NCBI GenBank assembly: GCA_026874595.1
Contig: CM049306.1
Span: forward strand, 32,752,019 to 32,816,018
Direction: 5' to 3'
Length of the DNA: 64,000 nucleotides
Origin: Sipunculus nudus
Lineage: Eukaryota > Annelida > Sipuncula > Golfingiida > Sipunculidae
Notes under the pieces: generated by a model
Seen by the model: only the letters and a program-made list of their open reading frames with translations
The model's database searches: none
Told to the model about the DNA's origin: nothing
Program-made: the position numbers and the translations under genes
Shown here: piece by piece, positions 37,750 to 49,686 of the stretch
Layout of the letters: the number at the start of each line of letters is the position of its first letter
Position numbering within the stretch: position 1 is the first letter of the stretch

Positions 37750-38921
37750 ACAATTAACAGCAGTAACATTATATGTACAATATCTGATGTGTTATTTCTG
37801 TCATAATATGATTTTAACATGTTACCATGGCACGGTTGTTTTTTCTTACGCCTATCTAGTTTTGACAGTATGTAATTTAAATCACTGTAAACAATCTAAG
37901 GACCAAAATACCTAGCTTGCAGAGGTCTGCAACAGATGGGTAGTAATGGAAGCACCTTTTCACCAGGCTCAAACGTCGTACTTACAGTGTGTTTGTCATA
38001 CTTTGTTTTCACTTTACTTTGTGCAGATTTTAGATTAGACTTTGCAATCACACAAGCATTGTGTAGTTTAGTGCGAAAGTCTGAGACATACTGCAATAGA
38101 GAATCAGGATTTTCACGCATGAGTGTTTCTTTAAGCAGTTTTAATGGACCGCGAAATGAGTGCCCAAAAACTAGTTCAAAGTGACTGAATCCCAATGACT
38201 CTTGAAAGGATTCTCTAACAGCAAACAGCAATAGGTGGACTCCTTCATCCCAGTCTTTCTGTGTATCATAGCAAAAGGTCATAATCATGTTTTTTTAATG
38301 TTTAGTGAAAACGCTCTAGGGCGCCTTGACTTTCAGGATGGAATGGCGAAGAGCTGTACTGTTTTATACCTAGCTCAAGCATAACTTGCTGGAATAAGCC
38401 AGTCATAAAAGAAGACCCTTGGTCAGATTGGACGGATTTTGGTAATCCAAAAGTTGTAAAAAACTTGGTCAGAGCTTTGACAACACTTTTGGCATTTATT
38501 TTGCGCAATGGTATTGCGTCAGGGAACCTGATAGATACGCACATAATTGTCAGCAAATACTCATGTCCAGATTTTGTTTTGGGCAGTGGTCCAACACAGT
38601 CAACAATAATCCTACTAAATGGTTCCTCGAAAGCAGGAATAGGCCTAAGTGGGGCTTTAGGAGGATTCTGATTTGGCTTGCCTACCATCTGGCATGTGTG
38701 GCATGATTTACAATATTGTACAACATCTCTCCTGAGGTAAGGCCAATTGAAATGTGTACTTTCTGATAAGTTTTATTTATACCTAAATGGCCAGACAAAG
38801 GAGCCTCATGTGCCATGCTTAGAATTTCATTGCGATAGCTTTTGGGTATTACTATTTGATGTTTGATGGCCCACTCATCATCAGCGCATACATCAGGTGG
38901 TCGCCATTTACGTATAAGCAC
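37750..38921 (-). pseudogene. Integrase (pol fragment)
   Basis: A zinc-binding N-terminus (HEAPLSGHLG, then a C-x2-C pair in a shifted frame near 38690-38710) is followed by the catalytic core. The acidic triad is visible: D in IIVDCVGPLP (codon 38599-38601), D in QSDQGSSF (38422-38424) and E in GALERFH (38314-38316). This gives exact D,D-35-E spacing. The C-terminal part continues through YFGP to MLKSYYD near 37810. Breaks lie near 38680-38740 (frame change), 38290-38300 and at a stop after YFGP. The enzyme would insert element DNA into the host genome. It lies upstream of RT, the unusual order discussed for the provirus. Confidence 0.88.
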
Positions 38922-39069
38922 TCCAGTTTGAACATAGAAACAAACTGGGTTCTGTGACAGTTCATCTTAAGAAACTGCCCTTGGAAACAAACAGGGTACT
39001 TATGCTGTTCCGCGATAAGTTCTGACCTTGACAATGCTGCATCCTGTACGGGCGAGTCGTTAGACGAGT

Positions 39070-39510
39070 CACTAGTGACTCCCAGAATTTTTTATCTGGA
39101 CCATTATCCTCATGTGTGTTTTTTTGGCCATAGATCTAGTTACAGCACATGAAGAATACAAACCAGGAATTTCCTGACTTTCAGGATCAGTGTCCTGATC
39201 AAGTGACAGCTTTTCTGTCACTATTGGTACAGGCTGTACTTTGTTACCTGCAACATCCTTGACTAGCAGCAACTGAATTCCCTTAAAGGGTAAAGTAGTT
39301 CTAATGCCCACAGTAATATTCCCAGAAATCAAATCTGACTTAAATGTATACTGTGAAGCGGAACTGAAGTGTGCTTGTGTGAAAACCCACCATTACCAAG
39401 TGCATGTGCACAAGTAAAAGCCCTATTAGAAAATGGCAAAGTGTTTGCTAACATGAGAGTTTGGCCTGAACTAGTGTCCCTCAAAATTCTAATAAGGTTA
39501 GAATCTGAAA
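39070..39510 (-). pseudogene. Retropepsin-type aspartic protease (pol fragment)
   Basis: The active-site region reads ILRDTSSGQTLML, with DTS at 39470-39478 in place of the usual DTG. After a frame change, a segment at 39072-39332 has the flap-to-C-terminus features ISGNITVGI and GIQLLLVKDVAGNKV, which match the typical GVxLLLGNDLAG block of this retroelement group. It would process Gag-Pol. The Gly-to-Ser change beside the catalytic Asp is most simply decay in a dead copy. Confidence 0.7.
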
Positions 39511-39519
39511 AATAACTTG

Positions 39520-41187
39520 AAAGTTATACAAAACCATCATGTATGAATGACTCAAATAACTCCATTTCAGAGTCAGGAGAGGAATCTACTTCCTTAGTTC
39601 ATCAAACAAAGAACTGACACTGAAATGTCAGTCATAAACTTTTTTTACAGAGTCATCAAAGGAATTTACATCCTTATTACAATCAAACTCCTCATGAGAG
39701 TCAACAGAGAAATTTTCTTCAGGAGAAACAAACTTCTGTTTGTCACAAGAGGACCTGGTCTCACTTGAAATACTCTCGCAAGAGTCATTAAAGGACTTCC
39801 CCTCGCAAGAGTCTTGTAAGGACCTAGCCTTATTAAATTCCTCGCAGGAATCAAATGAGGTTTTTACCCCGCAAGCTACGGATTCTTCTTTGAAGACAGG
39901 CAGCACGTTGGCCTCCATAGCATCAAACTCTAGAGTCAATAAAGGAGTTGTACCCCTTATTTACATGAAAAGATATTAGATGACTTTCATTTTTGCAGTA
40001 ATTACATTTTTTCTTTGAAAATGGTTAGATTCAGTCACATTGGACGTGGACTTAGGTGTAGCAGTGGACTTTGCTGAACTATCAGGACTACTAGTACTGG
40101 GTGACTGCGCTTTAAATTTCTTTTGACCATACCGATTTACAGTCTTGTTTGTGAATGACTGGTTTGATTTGATAGTAAAGGACATATTGTGTGTCATTGA
40201 ATTATCGTCAGCTAATTTAGCAGCAATGTCAAGTGTTTCAGGACTTTTCTCATCCAGGAAACTTTTAACATCTGCGTTTATGCAGCGCTTAAATTCTTCA
40301 AGCAAAATAAACTTACGCAAATTGTCATAATCTTTCATTACATATTAAGAACTACACCAGCGATCAAACAACTGCTCTTTTGTCCTGGCAAATTCGACAT
40401 AGTTCAGTTCTTTGCGCTTTTCCCAATTTCTGTATTTCTGGCGGTAAGCCTCCAGAACTAACTCATAACCTTTTAGAGTTAGCCGTTTAACCTGGTCATA
40501 GTCAGCAGCGGCTTCTACTGAAAGCTCTGTATTAATTTGTTTGGCCTTGCCAGTCAATACACTTTGTAATAGCATAGTCCAATTTTCCTAAGGCCATTTT
40601 ACATTTTCAGCTAACTTCTCAAAGTATAAAATATTTATTTATCAACCTCTTTTTCTTGAAAAGGTAGGATAAATCTAAAGTGTTTAGTAACACCAAAACT
40701 GTGAGTTGGGGCAGCACTTGGACTATGTTCTAGTTTTCTTTCTAACTCCAGTCGTTTTAACTCAATTTCTCTTTCTTTTTCTAGTCTTTCTTTTTCTATT
40801 TCTTTTTGTTTTTCAAATTCCCTCTTTTCTCTTTGTTTTCTTTTTCTAAATCTAACTGTTTTAACCCTTCATGTTCTTCCCTCTCTTCTCTTGTTTTTAT
40901 ATTTTCTTATTTTAACTGTTTTAATGCTAGCTCATGTTGCATTTCTAACTTTTTAAATTTCAACTGCATGGCAAGGCTGTCATTTTTTATGTTTCCACGT
41001 CACTCTCTTCAATTCAACCTTTGCTAACTAGATCTTGCATGATTTTAGCTATGATATCAGGCTTTATCAAAGCTTTCACACCTAGCTGTAAGTGTTGTCC
41101 CAAACGAAACAACTGATCTTTTGTCAGCTGTTCAAGTTGATCAGGGCTGGGATCTCCTACAAATATCTCAGGTTTTAAATCTGTCAT
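39520..41187 (-). pseudogene. gag region with coiled-coil, SCAN-like core and zinc knuckle
   Basis: A candidate start ATG is at 41187-41185. The N-terminus (MTDLKPEIFVGD...) is followed by a Lys/Glu-rich predicted coiled coil (about 40750-40980). Next comes a capsid-like segment at 40345-40575 (SVLTGKAKQINTELS, then YELVLEAYRQKYRN), typical of gag proteins in this gypsy group. Near 39985-40015 a C-x2-C-x4-H-x4-H pattern is visible (final Cys replaced by His), a degraded zinc knuckle. A Ser/Glu/Cys-rich linker with repeated DSCE words (39628-39939) leads to the protease. Stops at about 41010 and 40590 and several frameshifts break it. Confidence 0.75.
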
Positions 41188-41300
41188 GTTAAGATGTTAA
41201 AACAATATCAATAAACCACTGACATAAATCTTGTAAACAATGTATTGTAAACAATGTGTCTAGGTCAAAGCCTTATAAATTTTCAAAAACTATTGAGCCT

Positions 41301-41317
41301 CCAGGACGAGCCCACCA
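41301..41317 (-). promoter_or_regulatory. Candidate primer-binding site (tRNA-Pro-like)
   Basis: On the minus strand TGGTGGGCTCGTCCTGG starts five bases inside the 5' LTR. It contains GGGCTCGTCC, which matches the 3' end complement of tRNA-Pro as used by several retroelements, apart from an inserted T after TGG. The primer identity is an inference. Confidence 0.5.
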
Positions 41318-41322
41318 TTTTA

Positions 41323-41440
41323 TGTTACGAAAACTAATCTCAACAGATCACGTAGTCGTGACGAACATTTATTTGGTTATGGAGAAAAAAAATCAGATTC
41401 TGTAACACTAGGCAGAATAATTATAATTTTTTAGGTTTTT
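41323..41440 (-). mobile_element. Truncated 5' LTR of the provirus
   Basis: TGTTACGAAAACTAATCTC through CACTAGGCAG (41323-41415) matches the 3' LTR end. It then jumps to the ATTATAATTT segment, a ~55-bp internal deletion, and stops near 41440. U3 and the promoter are missing. Confidence 0.7.
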
Positions 41441-42846
41441 AATATCATAGTTACTATTAACCACATGAGCCGGTGCTACCGGTGTTCAAGCTCGCTTTCA
41501 TAGATGTATGACTGGAAGAGCAAGGCACAAGATACAAAGTCGAATTCACACCACAAGGTTGAACAATATAATACATCCTCACGTTTTAGACATGCATTCT
41601 ATTTTAATCATCTTGATAACATCAAAGTTCAGTACAAAGTTTGGTTTGAGTTTTCATTGATCTGATTGGTGATTTAATGTTTCTGTGTTTTCAGCTTCTG
41701 TGCCCTGGCAACGTTTGTTCTGTTAAGTTTTCTCTTTATGTCAGCTTTTACGCTCTGAACACAGCGCGTGACCCCCTGGTGACCTCCCACTCAAACGCTG
41801 TGAGAAATAGCAGGATTCTTCAGGTTTGGCAACACCTAGTCAGTTTGCGCTGGAAAAGTAATGTCTAAATGGCTCTGCGTTTAAAAAAATCTGCAGAACT
41901 GGTAGAAGAAATCTGATTGGCTTAGCGCAGCAAGTTCGTGGGGCACGCAATGCAGGAAATATGCAGACAGTGGGGAATAACTGACCTCAGGAAAGTCAGT
42001 ATACAGACTGTGTTGAAGGCTGACGATTGCATCGTGTGTATTCCAATGGGGTGAAAAAAGTCTGTGCTGCCAAGCGCTTTCCACAGCAGAGTAAAGTGAC
42101 TGCATAGTACTTTGAAGAACATCCGTTTGTGCTGGTGATATCTGCAATATGTTTGGTTAAATATAACGCAGGGGGATATCCGCAGAGACAGTACCGCCTG
42201 GTGGCCAAACCTGACCGGCAACCGCGCTTTAATGCAGCAGTTAGTGTAGCGAATAGTTGAGCGTAGCGTAGCCGCTGCTTATTCAGTGTAGTCAGCTTTA
42301 CGCCCCAGTGCAGAATGCTTGGGAAACTTGTAATATACCACTCACTTCATCAGGTGAACATTAATGAGAATAGATTATTTCTGAATATTATTACTGAATA
42401 TTATTATTACTGAACAGAACAGTTTTTGACATTAAATTTTGTAAATTGCCAGCAACGTTTTTATCACCTAAGCCTGAATAATTTCTTTTAGATATGTTAG
42501 GACAAAGGCCCTTTTCTTCTGGTAAAACACAATTCCAACTATCGATTCGTTTTATCTTATGTGCAAGGCCAAGAGCTATCTACAATTTTGCATCACGCAA
42601 CTACTTTCAAATGAATGTAGTAAATATTTCTTCTTTTAAATAATACGTATAAGTACTACATTTTTAAAATGTACGCTATGTAAGTAAATGAAGTATTTTA
42701 AGACAACAACGGGAAAGCAAATTCAATGTTAGCTTAATGGCAAGTATAATCTATACCATATTACCAACATGGCAGGTTAACTGCACAAGTATCTACAGGT
42801 GTGCTATTCTGTCATGTTCCATCACTACAGTAAAAAGACAGCATAT
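41441..42846. other. Unassigned sequence
   Basis: No gene or repeat is recognised. Somewhat higher GC between 41470 and 42310. Overlapping open frames of 63-99 codons at 41880-42220 lack motifs. Confidence 0.45.
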
Positions 42847-42847
42847 A

Positions 42848-42940
42848 TGCAGAGGTAGTGGATCATGCCTGGAGGTTAAGGCGATGGATGTCAGGGTTGT
42901 AGATATCCGGTTCGAACACCGTAGATGTCTCAATGTCATG
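42848..42940 (+). repeat. tRNA-Ser-like SINE or pseudo-tRNA remnant
   Basis: GGTTAAGGCGATGGA (about 42879-42893) matches the A-box/D-loop region of serine tRNAs. TCCGGTTCGAACACC (about 42907-42921) matches the B box. The distance is too short for the long variable arm, and neither acceptor strand pairs, so this is a pol-III-derived remnant, not a tRNA gene. Confidence 0.5.
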
Positions 42941-43206
42941 TTGGTGATATCTCGCTAGAAACCAAGATATTCTATTCTATAAAAAGAAAGCGCATGATGT
43001 TGTCAGCCTCTGAATATGTACTTATTCTGTCTTCATGCTAGCAAAGAGTCCGAAAGGTGTACCATCATCTAATTGTAATCACCCCCCCCCCGGACTTTAA
43101 AAAGCTTAACATTGTAAATTGAATATATAATTGATTAGAATTAAAGCCGTTGGTTCAATTTTGGAATTAACATGAAATATTATAAATCTAAACCTGGTTT
43201 AGAATT

Positions 43207-43566
43207 AACCTATAATGGAAACGTTAAACATGATACCTTATTTTAAAAAACTTCAACCTTAATCGTAATGTATTTTAAATTAGTAACACAGACAATAAAC
43301 AAGTTTATACAAAAAGTTGTCCTAACTATGATTACCCTCCAGTGCGAGTCATCCCACGTCCTCTTGAAGAATAAACCTATAATGAAACGTTAAACATGAT
43401 ACCTTATTTTAAAAAACTTCAACCTTAACCCTAATTGTAATGTATTTCAAATTTGTAACACAGAAAATAAAATATAAGTTTACACAAAAAGTTGTCCCAA
43501 CTGTTATTACCTTCCAGTGCGAGTCAATCCCCCCGCCCCCCCCCCCCCCCCCCCCGCCCTCTTGAA
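43207..43566 (+). repeat. Tandem duplication with poly-C expansion in unit 2
   Basis: AACCTATAATGGAAACGTTA starts unit 1 at 43207 and AACCTATAATGAAACGTTA unit 2 at 43374. Both run through CAAAAAGTTGTCC and CCAGTGCGAGTCA to CTCTTGAAGA. Unit 1 reads TCCCACGTCC at the end; unit 2 has the same place expanded into a long C/CCCG tract (43529-43558). Confidence 0.85.
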
Positions 43567-43664
43567 GATATATTAACGCCACTGGCAGAGCCACGACAAG
43601 CACGTTCAGTCACGTTTTCCTTCGGTTGTCTACGACGACGGGCCACGTTCTGTAGTGTATACGT

Positions 43665-44217
43665 TGTTACAGGTGTCTCTTTTATTGTACGCTGTTGACA
43701 TTCTGTTTCGTGTTAGGCCCAAGCCCTAGGCGTCCATTGCTATGGCGTGTAGAGACACAGCGCTCGATGTAATCTGTACTGGGTGAACACTGGCGTGTAA
43801 AGACACAGCGCTCGTGCTAATCTGGAACTGCAAAGCTGTGCGCGCTCTATAAGCGCGTGTCTTGTATTGGTCTTTGGGAAGATTTATGTGAACTGTTCAT
43901 CTGGATGATATGTTTTAAAGGACTTGTTGAGCTGTGACAGTGGTGGTATCCAGAAAAGCCTAGGATCCGGACACTCTGGTACTGTACATTTTTATTGTTT
44001 TACTGTGTAATTGTATTGATTTAGTGTATTGCAATGTTAGGATTGTTTTAAGAATAAATTATGGTTATTTCTTAACAAAAAAGCATTGACTTTTTTATTC
44101 ATTCGCCAAGACATTTCACGCTGCCTAGTGTTACAGAATGTGACTTTTAGTATATTTCCGTAACACACTTTATGCTGGTCATGATTACGAGATCTGTTGT
44201 TATTATGTTTCGTTACA
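43665..44217 (+). mobile_element. Third solo LTR of the gypsy family, internally deleted (553 bp)
   Basis: It begins TGTTACAGGTGTCTC and ends GTTTCGTTACA, i.e. in the opposite orientation to LTRs A and B. It shares with LTR A the segment TGAACTGTTCATCTGGATGA and the phrase TGTGACAGTGGTGGTATCCA. Flanks are ACGT and ACGG, agreeing at three of four bases. The TATA-containing segment of LTRs A and B is absent, which explains the shorter length. A GAGACACAGCGCTCG word occurs twice (43750, 43800). Confidence 0.75.
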
Positions 44218-44219
44218 AC

Positions 44220-44580
44220 GGTTATGTCTAAATATTGGCTTTTGTTGAATTTTCATATAGATTTGTGTCATAATGTAACTAAAAATCGATGTTTGCATTT
44301 TTTCTTCCGCCATCTTGGATATATAGTATATGCGGTTTTCATATAGATTTTGGTCATAATGTAACCAAAAATCGATGTTTGCATTTTTTTCTTGCACCAT
44401 CTTGGATAAATAGTGTATGCGGTTATGTCTCACTTTTGACTTCTGTCGAATTTTAATACAGATTTTTGCAGACACTTTTTTCATTACTTTGGATCATTAT
44501 GTTACTAAAATTTGATGTTTGCAATTTTTTCTTCCGCCATCTTGGATAAATGGCGGCCATATTAAAACCCGGGCTATATA
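44220..44580 (+). repeat. Three-unit tandem repeat with CCGCCATCTTGGAT words
   Basis: GATGTTTGCA recurs at 44288, 44374 and 44514, each followed by a T-tract and C(C/A)CCATCTTGGATA, and preceded by GTCATAATGTAAC-like sequence. The complement AAGATGGCGG matches the YY1-type binding consensus; whether that matters is unknown. A 93-codon minus-strand frame follows the repeat and is probably incidental. Confidence 0.75.
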
Positions 44581-44948
44581 TCACTCGCAAATAGTCACTT
44601 TAGACCTGGGATACTCAAGAACAATTTAATAATCACCAACAGAAAATTTTCTTAGTTGACTCTAGAGTAATTTTCCCTGTAGAATAAATTTCTGCCACCA
44701 ATAATGTTGTACTGTACAGAAAATGAGATAATTTGCATAAATTTGCATTTCTGAATAATTTAGTGGAATTTGTTATATAATAAATAAATCTATTGATTAT
44801 TTGTTTTTATTATAAAGAAAAAGTAAAGTATTTCGGATACAAAATATTCAAATTTGATAAGATGTAACGTATTTCAATAAAAAAAAATCTTATACTTTTT
44901 GTTTTTCTAATTAATAAAATATTGATGAATTAGTCAAATTAATCAAAT

Positions 44949-45253
44949 TATTGAGATTAAAGGTAGTTGTCTTATTATAAGTACATGATAACGGAAAAAG
45001 TTGCTTAACAATTCACTTGTAAGCCGCAACTGTAATGTATTGTTTCTTAATGCGTCATTTATTAACTAATTTGCGTATATATTACATGCCAATGGGAGTA
45101 GCGATACTTTATGGATATTTGTTGTATTTTCTAATGTAACTTTGAAGCATATATGAAGGGTGATTAATTGGTTAGTCTGCTTTCTTAGATAACTGGTCTC
45201 CCCTTCAAGTTGTCCAGTGAATATTCAATTGGCGAATTTGCATATGTAATGAG
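44949..45253 (-). repeat. R-family repeat, copy A (inverted)
   Basis: Read on the minus strand, it runs from CACTGGACAACTTGAAGG through AGACCAGTTATCTAAGAAAGC, AGTATCGCTACTCCCATT and ACTACCTTTAATCTCAATAA. The same landmarks appear in order in copy C at 49951-50265. Copy B at 46481 shares the first half. Confidence 0.65.
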
Positions 45254-46480
45254 CAACGGGTCGAATCGTGATAAGTGTGGGTTTATGATGCGTATAATAT
45301 TGCATCCATTCGTTATCAAAACTACTAAAGGGGTGTTAAGTTGTTTAAATATGTGTTAAAAAGACACATTTTGTACAATATAAAATGCGGATTAATACCT
45401 TTTTTGTTTCCTTACCATGAGTTTTTTTTCACCATTTCTATTTCTTATCTTAATGTCTTATATTGAATGTGCCTTTAGAGTATGAATTGTGTACATGCTT
45501 ACTTTATCAGTAGCAACTGAACTGGTCTGGATAAATGGTCAAGTAAATGTCCACTTTTTCCAAGTTTGCAGCGTTCCATTAATCATGACCTATACTTCTC
45601 TTTACATAAGTAATATTAAAACAATTAGCTTCATCACATGAATATTTTATTTGAAACAGACTGATACATGATATGATCACATTTGCTTTCACTTATACAT
45701 TTCTAGTATTAAAATATACGTAAAATCATGTTATTAATTTGTTATTAAACTGATCAAATTTAATGAAATTTTTATATTAAATCACTAGAGCTAGACACCA
45801 ATTATTGCACTGTACAAATCTGAAATCCAAGTATAACATGTAGGGAATACATTTTTACTGAATATGTTAAATGTGTACAGCAAACTGTAAACTGAAACTG
45901 AAAGTTAATATTCCTGTAACCAATAAGTATAATTTCAGGGCATATCTTCTGGCCTGTTAAAATTAACTCTAATAGAAACATGTTGTAGCCTTTTATTCTA
46001 AAACACTGGCACACTTAAATTTCTATATATCTTCAAGTGTCATTAATTTATAAAACGTCAAATTTATTAACCACTTATCACCCTTTCCAATGACGTTTGC
46101 TCAAATACTGACCACATTTCTGTAATTTGCACGTTAAAAGAGTGACCAATATCAAGCACCCGTTACTGCATGGAGTTCTATTACTGTTCTTGCTCAGATG
46201 GTTAACATTGTTATCATTCTTCGACCACATATTCATTCACGTTCAGCCAAACATAACATGAATATGAGTTGGCATTCTCTGTTCCATAGTTATATTAATT
46301 TATAAAATTATGCTTTTATTCATGAATTAAAATATCAATTTAAACTGATGCATCAAGTTTATTTTTTATGTAGTACATTTAAATCTTGGCCTCTGATACC
46401 TTTGCATGAATAATGAACGGATGTATTATTTTGCACCAAATAAGCCACAACTGATCATGCCACAACTGAGTCAACTATGT
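45254..46480. other. Unassigned AT-rich sequence between R-family copies
   Basis: No gene or other repeat is recognised. Confidence 0.45.
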
Positions 46481-46606
46481 ATTAACTGGACAACTTAATT
46501 AGAAGCAGACAAACCATTAAATCACACTGAATAAATGCTTTCAAATAATATCATTTCTTTTTAATTTCCCAATCAGTATCGCTATCCAAATTTGTTATAT
46601 ATATAT

Positions 46607-49600
46607 CACTCTAAAAACTGAGGACATGTTTCATGTTTCTATTTAAAACACCATTTTGTCCCATTTTTTTAAACATGTTTCCAGCATGTTTCATGACTCA
46701 CAGATGTTTCAACTGCGAAAACATGTTTTTAATCCTCTTGAAACATGTTTATATATAAAACATGTTTCACACACAGAGAAAATTTCATGGACAGTAAGAT
46801 AAAACATGTCTCTGTGTTACATGATTTTATATGAAATATGTCGCATATATGACATGTCTTAAGACATGTCTCATTTTTCATAAAACATGTAACTATTTAA
46901 AACGTTTGTTTAGCCTAAAACATGTAGTTGTCCCATTTTTCGAAACATGTTTTCTCCTAAGAAACATGTTTTAAACTTGGAGTTAAACATGTCTCAGTGT
47001 TACATGTCTTTATACGAAATATGTCACATATAAGACATGTTTTAAGACATGTTTCACTTTCATAAAACATGTAACTATTCAAAACGTCTGTTCAGCCTAA
47101 AACATGTAGTTGTCCCATTGTTCGAAACATGTGTTTTCCAAAGAAACATGTTTTAACTTAAAGTAAAACATGTCACTGTGTTTCATGTTTTTATATGAAA
47201 TATGTTTCAAAAGAAAGTTTCGTTTTCCTAGAAAAAAATTACATTTGCCCATCGAAGGCATATTAGCATTTTAATAATGTCTCAAAAATGTCTACAAAAT
47301 AAAACATGTTTTTGAAAAATATTTAAAGTCACAGAAAATGTTCTTTGTTGTTTGTCTTTGCCGTTTTATGTCCACTGCAACCATTATGAAAACCTGACGA
47401 GGTGCTTCTGATGAAACAACTCACAAATTTACTGGAAAGATAACATTTATTCCTTAGACAATGCTTTCTAATTTGGAGGATGCACTGAACAGGAAACGTT
47501 TCCAGTATGGGTTATCAATTAAAGGTTTTTTATATAAAGCTACCAGGAAATTATTGATTGCCTCCTTAAATTTCCCAGATCAAATACATTACAGCCAGGT
47601 GCTGAAGACGAAACCTTATCTATCATAATAATAGAAACATATATCAAAACAGAATTACTTATGGTGGGTATAGAAACATATTAAAAGTGATTTAAAATAC
47701 CATGTATAAGTCTAAGACTCATAACTGGTCCCATATCATTTTAAAAGGCAGGAACTCTTATCTCAAAAGATGAAAAAAAGAATATTTTATATATCAGTAT
47801 ATTTAAAATGGGCAATGCTGATAGTTTGATGGCAGTTCATGGCTTCTACAAAATTTTCGTTAGTTTAAAAATGCTTGGCATAAAAATGTGGAATACATAG
47901 TGCAGACCTTTATCAGAAATGGCCATGGATATTATATTTGAAATACACAGTTTTCTGTAAGTGTTCTTTTACAATAGATGCAGTCACGCACATTAACAGC
48001 AATAAGATAAGGTAAGTTGCATGTATTGTGCTGGGTTAGTTATATTAGGAATAGAGTGTGAGGAGGTACTGTACCTCGAAGGTACGAGGTTTTCCATACT
48101 GAACCATTCTCAATTAAACATATTTTCATGGAGTCACTCAAATAGCACCTGACCTCACTTCTCCATTGTCTATGATAAAACAGGTGTTGGTTCTGTACCC
48201 TCTTGTGTACAAAATGGATCTTCTTTGACATCTTTCTGAAAAAGGTGTAGCAATTTATCAGTGGCTAAATTGTGTTATTTCCATAGTCAGTTTGGAGAAA
48301 AAGATGAAATAGTATTAACTGTCAGAAACATAACTGACAGTTCTTAAACATGCATGCAGCTGCATGGAATGCACTGACATCAGCTAGATACTGACACAAG
48401 TCCAAAAAGAATTTATAACAGTTATTTATATGGAGGTTTTTTTTATAAAATTAAAATGTCCACTTCTTACATTTTATTCAAATACTGTTTACACCTGGTA
48501 ACATAATGCTGATATATAAGAATAAGGCCTCTAAAAGTTATACCTCTTTAATGGAATAATATGAATGTTTACAGCAATTGAATCAAAGATCCCTCAGGAA
48601 TTTAAAGCTGCTGGTTAGCAAAAGCAAAATATGTTGCAAGCATCTGTCATTTAATAATTCAGTGGCATTGACAATAACAAGGTAAAATATCACATGTACT
48701 TTATATTAAATCGAGGATTAAAAATATATTACCTGCAAATATGTTCAACTAGAAAACTTCAACTATTACCAGAATTTTATACAAGAGGGAAAAATTTGCA
48801 TACTTGTGTAAAAAAACTTACTTGTGTTCTGGACTTACATGGAATAAGTGCACTGGAAAGTCTTATATTCAGGGGCACGGCATTGTGGGGTTGGGGGTTC
48901 AAAGGGGTCAAGAAACTCCCCCCCCCCCTTTACAATGACAACCAGTGAATTTTTGGCCCTTCAGAGGGCTGTATCCCATCAGCTTTTGAAAAGTAAGGAC
49001 TTTTATTTTGGAAATCCCCCCGAGGTTAGATCCCCCCCCCCACCCACCTTTCAAAAAATCCTGTACATACCCTTGTATATGAATTGTCTCATAAGTGACA
49101 TTACTGTATTTGAATGGTGGTTTGTACTTTACATTGCATATTATTTTTTTTTAAGGTAAAATGTGGTTGTACTTTATATAAAGCATGAATATTTGTATCT
49201 CTATGAGCGATATTATGAATATATATACTGTTCACAAATTTAACGTTTGACTCACCTTTTAATTTTTGGCAAATTATATTTTGGGTTGCTACAGGAAACC
49301 TTCTCTGCGCCCAAGACTGAATATCATCAAAGGTGGACCTGGCAATTGCTCAAAATCACGTTCCGTTTTCTCTGAAGTTTTCATCTTTCCCGCGATCACT
49401 GGCAATCATTTTATCATATGAATTGGGAGAATATCCGGTCATGTGATCAGTGGCAAAAAATAACGGCGATTAAAACAAGTAAAATGTAATTGCCCGCGCG
49501 AGACATGTCTTAAAACATGTGTTATACATGTTTCACACATGTAACGACATAGCATGATGTTTCAATGGACCCAATTTTGAAAAAAACGGTGAAACATGTT

Positions 49601-49686
49601 TTGAAACATGTTTAAAATTGAAACATGTTTGCATACAAAACATGCTAAACATCATGTAAAACATCTGTGAAACGTCATTTTTTAGA

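Larger units (their letters stand above)
36361..41440 (-). mobile_element. Decayed Ty3/gypsy provirus with INT upstream of RT (Gmr1-like)
   Basis: Read on the minus strand, the order is 5' LTR remnant (41440-41323), primer-binding site, gag, protease, integrase, reverse transcriptase, start of RNase H, then 3' LTR remnant (36573-36361). Ty3/gypsy elements normally have integrase after RNase H. The PR-INT-RT-RH order is the hallmark of the Gmr1-like lineage. The INT-RT join is contiguous: the integrase C-terminal HGNMLKSYYD block runs through a short linker into the usual RT lead-in (HPYRLNP). Many frameshifts and stops, and truncation of both LTRs, show it is dead. Three solo LTRs of the same family lie elsewhere in the window. 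Confidence 0.85.

Noticed and set aside
42848-42940. Functional tRNA-Ser gene
   Set aside because: No acceptor-stem pairing and too little sequence between A and B boxes for the serine variable arm.
44203-44484. 93-codon minus-strand frame with repeated IYYISKM-like words
   Set aside because: The internal repetition follows the DNA tandem repeat; no domain is recognised.
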